Made by a program: the position numbers and the translations under genes | Notes under the pieces: generated by a model | Told to the model about the DNA's origin: nothing | Database searches by the model: none | Seen by the model: only the letters and a program-made list of their open reading frames with translations | Source of the DNA: Methanomicrobiales archaeon | Lineage (GTDB): Archaea; Halobacteriota; Methanomicrobia; Methanomicrobiales; Methanoculleaceae | DNA: 46,388 nt | Reading direction: 5' to 3' | Assembly (NCBI GenBank): GCA_012797575.1 | Contig: JAAZOW010000188.1 | Span: forward strand, 1-46,388 | In this document: positions 41,357 to 46,388 of the stretch, in pieces | Numbering within the stretch: the first letter of the stretch is position 1 | How the letters are laid out: the number at the start of each line of letters is the position of its first letter

Positions 41357-41364
41357 AATATATA
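41357..41364 (-). promoter_or_regulatory. TATA box of the RNase P RNA gene
   Basis: TATATATT on the minus strand lies 20-27 bases before the predicted RNA 5' end. This spacing is right for an archaeal promoter and independently supports the RNA start. Confidence 0.7.
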
Positions 41365-41390
41365 CCTGTGGTCACTCCCCGGGATCGGGT

Positions 41391-41566
41391 GGTGCGCCAT
41401 GTCACCGTATCTTCAACGATCTTGACGTGTGAGAGTGGATACGCCAACAATCACGTGGAATGACGGTAGTAACCTGGTCTGTCTGCTCTCAATATGACGG
41501 CAAAGGGCGCGAAGAGGGGCAAACACCCCCAAAGATCTCTCGAACTTAAGGTGACAGCGAGCACTC
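41391..41566 (+). repeat. Dispersed GC-rich intergenic repeat, copy C (internally deleted)
   Basis: Both ends of the element are present: TCACCGTATCTTCAACGATC with CGCCAACAATCACG on the left, and AAAGGGCGCGAAGAGG with GATCTCTCGAA and GACAGCGAGCACTC on the right. They are joined at a single TCAATATG. The ~230 central bases found between the two TCAATATG units of copies A and B, including the hairpin, are missing. This fits a deletion by recombination between those direct repeats. Confidence 0.75.
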
Positions 41567-41653
41567 GATCGTGCATACCGCACAAGACCACGGGGCGCCC
41601 ATGCGGCCGCACACGCGCATACCGGATGAGGAGATCCCGGAGGAAGGGATGGA

Positions 41654-41661
41654 TTTATATA
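41654..41661 (+). promoter_or_regulatory. TATA box of the pilin-like gene
   Basis: TTTATATA lies 36-43 bases before the ATG at 41697, so transcription would start about 10-20 bases before the gene. Confidence 0.5.
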
Positions 41662-41696
41662 CTCGTGGTTGAGTCCTATCCCCTGGTAGTATCACC

Positions 41697-42266
41697 ATGG
41701 GGGGAAGTGAGGCCTGTACGCACCTTGAGCTAGCGGCAATCTTTGCGGCGTTCATCGCTGTCACAACACTCTTCTCGTTCGTCTCGCTCGGGGTGGGCGC
41801 TATGGGAGGTGGATCACCGGCCTGCACGGACAGATATCCGATCCTGGCAGCGGGGGAGTCGCATCTCGCGCTGTCCGGGGAGATCGTCGGCTCCCTATCT
41901 GATCCGGGCCTCCCTGCAGCCAGCATCGATACCCTCACCTTCCGCATAGCCCATACAGGAGAGGGCAGTGCCATCGAGCTTTCCCGGGTCACCGTGACGA
42001 TCATGGCGGGAGACTACCTCGAGATCCTCGCGCGATCAGGGGACTCCCTCCCTGGCCCGGGGATGTGGATGGCAACACCGCTTCCGGGTGGAGACGGCGC
42101 ACTCCTCGAACCGGGGGGGGAGTGCACCGTCTGGGTCTGTCTCGATCGCCCCATACCTGCCGATGGTGACCTGATCATCAAGGTGCGCCCGGAGGGGTGC
42201 TGGCCCTGCACGATCGCGGGGCCGATCAGGGATCTTGCGGTCGATGCATCGGCCTCCCTTCCGTAG
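41697..42266 (+). CDS. Archaellin/type IV pilin-like protein
   Basis: The protein has 189 residues. The N-terminus has THLELAAIFAAFIAVTTLFS followed by FVSLGVGA, which resembles the hydrophobic helix of archaellins. The rest (~45-189) is a beta-rich ectodomain like that of archaellin-related proteins (IDTLTFRIAHTGEGSAIELS, VTVTIMAGDYLEIL, LIIKVRPEG). The pre-helix segment, MGGSEACTH, is very short and lacks the basic residues normally found before the class III signal cleavage site. The start may therefore be wrong, or the protein is processed differently. It has its own TATA box and stands alone, not in an archaellum operon. It could be a minor pilin or a surface adhesin. Confidence 0.65.
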   Translation: MGGSEACTHLELAAIFAAFIAVTTLFSFVSLGVGAMGGGSPACTDRYPILAAGESHLALSGEIVGSLSDPGLPAASIDTLTFRIAHTGEGSAIELSRVTVTIMAGDYLEILARSGDSLPGPGMWMATPLPGGDGALLEPGGECTVWVCLDRPIPADGDLIIKVRPEGCWPCTIAGPIRDLAVDASASLP

Positions 42267-42304
42267 AAAGACCAAAAGTATTCAATCTCACACGATCCAC
42301 CCTG

Positions 42305-42871
42305 ATGGCAATGCTGACCCCGGAAGAAGGCAGAATGGCAGTAGGTCTGGCACGGAGCACCATCGAGAAAGTCGTACGAGGTGAGCGGACAGTACCACAA
42401 AACCTCCCGGCGGCCTTCCAGGAGAGACGTGGTGTATTCGTCACGATCACACGAAAAGGGCTTTTACGCGGATGCATCGGCCTCCCGTATCCCATAGCGC
42501 CGCTCGGTGAGGCGGTCGTCGAAGCGGCCGTATCGGCGGCTCTTGAGGACCCCAGGTTCGTACCGGTATCCTCCCGGGAGCTCCCTGAGATCGAGGTTGA
42601 GGTGACGGTACTCACTGAGCCCCGGCCGCTCGATTGCCCGCCCGAGGAGCGCCCCGACTGTATCGATGTCGGGAAGCATGGTCTGATCGTCAGCGGGCTC
42701 GGGAGAGGAGGCCTCCTCCTCCCCCAGGTCCCGGCAGAATATGGCTGGACCAGCACGGAGTTCCTCGACCAGACCTGCCTCAAGGCCGGTCTCCCGGCTG
42801 AGTGCTGGAGACGCGATGACGTCACGGTACAGGTCTTTGAGGGGCAGATATTCAAGGAAGAGGCGGTTTAG
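42305..42871 (+). CDS. AMMECR1-domain protein
   Basis: The protein has 188 residues and belongs to the AMMECR1 family, widespread in archaea and eukaryotes. The family core is clear: RRGVFVTITRKGLLRGCIGL (the hallmark LRGCIG), AVVEAAVSAALEDPRFVPVS, IEVEVTVLTEP and GKHGLIVSGLGRGGLLLPQV with the C-terminal EFLDQTCLKAGLP. The molecular function is not settled; links to radical SAM proteins and to MEMO-family neighbours have been noted. The ATG at 42305 is chosen because the frame upstream overlaps the pilin-like gene. It ends 5 bases before tgtA and is probably co-transcribed with it. Confidence 0.93.
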   Translation: MAMLTPEEGRMAVGLARSTIEKVVRGERTVPQNLPAAFQERRGVFVTITRKGLLRGCIGLPYPIAPLGEAVVEAAVSAALEDPRFVPVSSRELPEIEVEVTVLTEPRPLDCPPEERPDCIDVGKHGLIVSGLGRGGLLLPQVPAEYGWTSTEFLDQTCLKAGLPAECWRRDDVTVQVFEGQIFKEEAV

Positions 42872-42876
42872 CCCGA

Positions 42877-44328
42877 ATGACGATCGATTTTGAAGTCATA
42901 CACAAAGATATCGCTGGAAGGGTCGGCAAACTCAGGGTGAACAGCAGAACGGTCCGGACGCCTGCACTCCTCCCGGTCATAAATCCCCACCTCCCTCTGG
43001 TGACCCCCCGCGAGATGCAGGAGATGGGGGTCGAGGCCCTGATCACGAACGCCTACATCTTCAGGCGGAGCACGGAGTTCTGTGATCAAGCGCTTGCGGA
43101 AGGACTCCACCGCGTCCTCGATTTCGATGGAACCATCATGACCGACTCCGGATCGTTCCAGCTCTCGGTCTACGGCGAGGTCGAGGTGACCAACCGGGAG
43201 ACGCTTGAGTTCCAGCAGGCGATAGGAAGCGACATCATCGTTCCCCTGGATATACCGACTCCGCCGGACGCGGGCCGGGAGAGGGCCGCACGCGAGCTTG
43301 CGATCACCATGGACCGGATCCGGGAGGCCCAGCGGCTCTTCCCTGATGCAAACCTTGCAGGGCCACTCCAGGGCGGGACCTTCCCGGATCTGCGCGAGGG
43401 GGCCGGTCGAGCCGTCCGGGATCTCGGGATCTCATTCTGCCCGATCGGCGCTGTTGTGCCGTTGATGGAGAACTACCGCTACCAGGACCTGGTCGAGGTC
43501 GTCCTTGCAGCCAAACGTGGTCTCTCTCCGGCGACGGCTGTCCACCTCTTCGGCGCCGGCCACCCGTCTATGTTTGCCCTCGCCGTCGCGATGGGATGCG
43601 ATCTCTTCGATTCGGCCGCGTATGCACTCTTCGCCCGGGAGGAGCGGTACATCACCCCGCATGGGAGCTTCAAACTCGGTGAACTCGCTGAGCTTCCCTG
43701 CCCCTGTCAGGTCTGCCGGTCGATGACCGCAGAAGAACTCCGTCGGTCTGAAGACCGAGAGCGTCTGCTCGCCCTCCACAACCTCTACGTCACCCTTGCA
43801 GAGATCGCCCGCATCAGACAGGCGATCCAGGATGGGACCCTCTGGGAACTGGTCGACGAGCGGTGCCGGAGCCACCCGCGCCTGCTCGCCGGCTACCGGA
43901 GACTCCTCGATCATGCGGCCGACCTTGCACAGTATGATGCCGTCTCGAAGCGCCGGTTCTTCTACCGTGGGTCAGAGAGCTGCCAGCGGACAGAGGTGTT
44001 GCGCTACCATGAGGTCATCCCCCGCATCCCGATCGGGGAGCGGGTGCTCGTCTCGTTCGACGGCAAGGCGGTACCCGGGTTTGATACGGTGCTGAACTTC
44101 AAACCTCCCTTCGGACCGTATCCTGTAGAGCTTGCAGAGACGTTCCCGATAGGCCAGAGCGAGATCCCGGACTGGGACGACGATATGGTCAGATCGGGGT
44201 GCGCAGGCATCCGGGCCCTTATGGCAGCCAATCCGGGGAGCCAGCTTGCTGTCCGGTGCAGTGACGCGTGGGCACCCCTGGTCCTTGAGGAGGTACCCGG
44301 TGTGGAGGTCTACCATGAGTGTGTATGA
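42877..44328 (+). CDS. tgtA: tRNA-guanine(15) transglycosylase
   Basis: The protein has 483 residues. It replaces guanine 15 of archaeal tRNAs by preQ0, the first step to archaeosine. The catalytic TIM-barrel shows LLPVINPHLPLVTPREM, TDSGSFQLSVYGEVEV (general acid Asp), VPLDIPTPPD (nucleophile Asp), GPLQGGTFPDLREG and HLFGAGHPSMFALAVAMG. The zinc site is CPCQVC with CRS downstream. The longer ~640-residue forms carry C-terminal domains ending in a PUA domain; here the protein stops earlier, and a PUA domain is on ArcS instead. Its 3' end overlaps the arcS start by 14 bases. Confidence 0.95.
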   Translation: MTIDFEVIHKDIAGRVGKLRVNSRTVRTPALLPVINPHLPLVTPREMQEMGVEALITNAYIFRRSTEFCDQALAEGLHRVLDFDGTIMTDSGSFQLSVYGEVEVTNRETLEFQQAIGSDIIVPLDIPTPPDAGRERAARELAITMDRIREAQRLFPDANLAGPLQGGTFPDLREGAGRAVRDLGISFCPIGAVVPLMENYRYQDLVEVVLAAKRGLSPATAVHLFGAGHPSMFALAVAMGCDLFDSAAYALFAREERYITPHGSFKLGELAELPCPCQVCRSMTAEELRRSEDRERLLALHNLYVTLAEIARIRQAIQDGTLWELVDERCRSHPRLLAGYRRLLDHAADLAQYDAVSKRRFFYRGSESCQRTEVLRYHEVIPRIPIGERVLVSFDGKAVPGFDTVLNFKPPFGPYPVELAETFPIGQSEIPDWDDDMVRSGCAGIRALMAANPGSQLAVRCSDAWAPLVLEEVPGVEVYHECV

Positions 44329-45955
44329 GGTGAAGAGGCGTGACGGGCTTGCGCGGATAAGTGTCTATGAAGATGGGGAGAGGAGCATCTCACTCCCGGC
44401 GGCGCTGGATACGGATGATCTCTTCCCGGCGCTTGGGAGGCGTGCCCTCTCAAACGTCCCGCTCTCTGCAGGGGAGGCGCTTGTCAAGGACTACTTCTCC
44501 CCGGGAGAGGGGGAGCAGCCGATAACCGTCCACCCTCTTGCCCCGCCGGCTCCGGAGTCGGGGGACTGCGCCCTGGTCGCAAACTGGCACACAACGCTCA
44601 AGGATCCCAGGAGCTACGCAACGCGGCTTGCGGTCTTAAAGGGGAGCACACCTCCGGACACCGCCTGGTACGCCCCGGCATCGGCCCTTCCCTCGACCGC
44701 CTGCCTCCTCATCTACTCTGGCTTTGATATATTCGATTACCGGGCCGTCGATCTCGCATCCGCGCAGAAGGTCTTCTGCCTGGCGGAAGGAGAGTTCCCT
44801 GCCTCTCTTATGGAGATGGGGATCTGTGGGTGTGAGGGGTGTCGGACCGGCGACCTCTTGCGGCATAACCGCCTCGCCCTGGACCGCGAGATCGGGCTCG
44901 TGCGCCACTACATCGAGGCAGGAAGGCTCCGTGAGCTGATGGAATCACGATGCCGCGCAGATGCGGCGCAGGTGAGCATCCTTCGATTCCTCGATCGGGA
45001 TTATGGGTTTATGGAGCGTGCCCTCCCGGTGGCACGGGCGGTGCCGATGCTCGCCGCCACGGCTGAGTCGCAGAATCGGGCCGAGATCCGGCGGTTCGCC
45101 GACCGGGTGATCGAACGGTTCATCCCCACCCGGACCGATATCGCGGTCCTCCTCCCCTGTTCGGCGCGGAAACCCTACTCCCTCTCCCGGAGCCACCGGC
45201 TCTTTATGAGCACGGTGAACCGGCGGGCGCACGAACTGATCGTCACATCGCCCCTCGGTCTCGTGCCCCGGGAGCTGGAGCGGGTCTACCCGGCCGGCCA
45301 CTATGACGTGCCGGTGACCGGATACTGGGACCGGGAGGAGTGTGCCTTCATAGCCGATATCCTCGCCCGTTACTTCGCCGCCCACCCCTACCGACGGGTG
45401 ATCGCCCACCTCGAGGGGGGAGCGCTCACCGTCGCGGAGATGGCGGCGGAGGCCTGCGGCATCGATCTTGAGGTGACGTGTCAGGGACACCCGACGGCGC
45501 CGGAATCTTTGCGCATGCTCAATGCCGCCCTTGAGGGCGAGCGACGGATGCAGACCGATATGGTCAGGGGCACGGTCTCCTGGCAATTTGCGACAGATAT
45601 CGAGACGAAGGGGCTCTCCCTCCGTGGCAGGAGCATGCAGATGGCAGTCCTCCGTGGGCGGCAGCAGCTCTTCAGCGTCGATGAAGGGACGGGGCTCTTC
45701 CGCCCGACGTTTGAGGGGTGGAAGATGATCCCGGAGGGTTACCGGGTCAAGATCGATGCGTTCGTACCACAGGGCGATATCCTCGCCCCCGGGGTTCTGG
45801 ACTGCGACCCCCGGATACGGGAAGGTGACGAAGTGCTCGTAGAAGGGGCGCTCGCCTACGCCACCGGGCGGGCTGTGATGGGGGCGGACGAGATGCTCCG
45901 GTCGAAGCGCGGGGTCGCGGTCAGGGTCCGGAAGACGAAGAAAGTGGGGGTGTAA
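44315..45955 (+). CDS. arcS: Archaeosine synthase ArcS
   Basis: The protein has 546 residues. It acts on preQ0 at tRNA position 15 on the way to archaeosine, and is a paralog of TgtA. The ATG at 44315 has GGAGGTC as ribosome-binding site and overlaps the end of tgtA. The N-terminal half is TGT-like (CGCEGCRTGDLLRHNRLA). The ArcS-specific motif is LLPCSARKPYSLSRSHRLF near residue 285. A C-terminal PUA domain (~465-540) has GYRVKIDAFVPQGDILAPGV, CDPRIREGDEVLVEGALAY and GRAVMGADEMLRSKRGVAV. Translation coupling with tgtA fits sequential action of the two enzymes. Confidence 0.95.
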   Translation: MSVYEVKRRDGLARISVYEDGERSISLPAALDTDDLFPALGRRALSNVPLSAGEALVKDYFSPGEGEQPITVHPLAPPAPESGDCALVANWHTTLKDPRSYATRLAVLKGSTPPDTAWYAPASALPSTACLLIYSGFDIFDYRAVDLASAQKVFCLAEGEFPASLMEMGICGCEGCRTGDLLRHNRLALDREIGLVRHYIEAGRLRELMESRCRADAAQVSILRFLDRDYGFMERALPVARAVPMLAATAESQNRAEIRRFADRVIERFIPTRTDIAVLLPCSARKPYSLSRSHRLFMSTVNRRAHELIVTSPLGLVPRELERVYPAGHYDVPVTGYWDREECAFIADILARYFAAHPYRRVIAHLEGGALTVAEMAAEACGIDLEVTCQGHPTAPESLRMLNAALEGERRMQTDMVRGTVSWQFATDIETKGLSLRGRSMQMAVLRGRQQLFSVDEGTGLFRPTFEGWKMIPEGYRVKIDAFVPQGDILAPGVLDCDPRIREGDEVLVEGALAYATGRAVMGADEMLRSKRGVAVRVRKTKKVGV

Positions 45956-45966
45956 GAGGGCTACCG

Positions 45967-46388
45967 TAGTGCGTCGTGCCAATCCTTCAAAGATTTTGAC
46001 GTATGAGAGTGGATACGCCGACAATTACGCGGAATGAGGGTGGTAGCCTGGCTTTGCGAGGCCTCTCCCTTCTATCAATATGCCAGCATCCCCCACCCCG
46101 CCCCCGAGGGGCGGGGGCAGTCGTGGCGATACCCGGGGAAAGGCCGTACCCGGGGTGTATCCCCGGACATTGGACCGTGGGGGATATACACCCGTGGGGG
46201 ATATACACCCGTGGGGACATCGCCCCGGGGGTGGGGCAGATGGGGCGGGGGCAAAAAGCCCCCTCCCCTGTCTCTACTTTCAATATGCCAGCATCCCCCA
46301 CCCCGCCCGGCTCGCCGCGCCTCCTCCCCCGCCCCGGGGGGCGGGGGCAGTCGTGGCGATACCCCGGGGAAAGGCCGTACCCGGGAGA
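45967..46388 (+). repeat. Dispersed GC-rich intergenic repeat, copy D (partly tandem, runs off the edge)
   Basis: This starts 11 bases after the arcS stop with TAGTGCGTCGTGCC and the shared CGCCGACAATTACGCGGAAT. The inner unit around CAGTCGTGGCGATACCC recurs 230 bases later (46118 and 46348), so this copy carries a tandem duplication. It also contains a short tandem, GGGGGATATACACCCGTG twice (near 46180-46215). The hairpin at 46242-46268 (GGGGCGGGGGC, AAAAA, GCCCCCTCCCC) corresponds to that of copies A and B, with a compensatory pair change. No gene is supported here. Confidence 0.75.

Overview
The window looks like chromosomal DNA of a methanogenic archaeon, most likely order Methanomicrobiales (Methanoculleus or a close relative; this is inferred from gene content, not from an rRNA gene). 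The evidence is two proteasome-activating ATPases (PAN), an MBF1-type regulator, the archaeosine tRNA pathway (TgtA and ArcS), the archaeal version of early aromatic biosynthesis (aroA' and aroB' genes), an archaeal-length triosephosphate isomerase, PGF-CTERM cell-surface anchors, TATA-box promoters, an archaeal RNase P RNA and high GC content. No CRISPR array, insertion sequence, rRNA or tRNA gene was seen.

Layout. 1-558: the start of an EF-Tu-like gene running off the left edge on the minus strand. 742-13427: a large corrinoid-uptake and cell-surface region. It has a BtuC-type permease and BtuD-type ATPase, then a BtuF-like binding protein, then a run of a 1248-residue beta-propeller/DUF4430 protein, a protein fusing a prenyltransferase-like alpha/alpha domain to a second BtuF domain, another surface beta-propeller and a TIM-barrel protein. 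13432-20954: a small unknown protein, a histone-deacetylase-family enzyme, a secreted beta-helix protein, a glycosyltransferase and a DUF2206 membrane protein; the last three suggest surface glycan work. 21285-28661: double rubredoxin, small subunit of phosphomevalonate dehydratase, PAN, an unknown protein, a U32 peptidase-family protein, a ProC-like reductase, AroD and a truncated PIN-domain gene. 28828-36617 (minus strand): an eight-gene aromatic operon with overlapping junctions, in transcription order aroA'-like, aroA'-like, aroB', tyrA, pheA, aroA, aroK-aroE fusion, aroC. 37143-40855: MBF1 divergent from a second PAN, a small conserved protein, triosephosphate isomerase and an HTH-CBS regulator. 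40984-41337 (minus): RNase P RNA. 41697-45955: an archaellin/pilin-like protein, AMMECR1, tgtA and arcS.

How the genes work together. The aro operon plus the nearby aroD cover the route from the ADTH precursor to chorismate, plus prephenate dehydratase and dehydrogenase for Phe and Tyr; no chorismate mutase was seen. TgtA and ArcS act in sequence to make archaeosine at tRNA position 15. The most interesting system is the surface corrinoid region. DUF4430 domains and alpha/alpha-toroid domains are the two folds that make up animal intrinsic factor and transcobalamin. Here they sit on two neighbouring surface proteins, one of which also carries a BtuF domain, close to a BtuCD transporter. This suggests an archaeal transcobalamin-like system for capturing corrinoids.

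Four intergenic regions (3072-3481, 3855-4263, 41391-41566, 45967-46388) hold copies of one GC-rich dispersed repeat, all in the same orientation, with a hairpin that shows a compensatory base change between copies.
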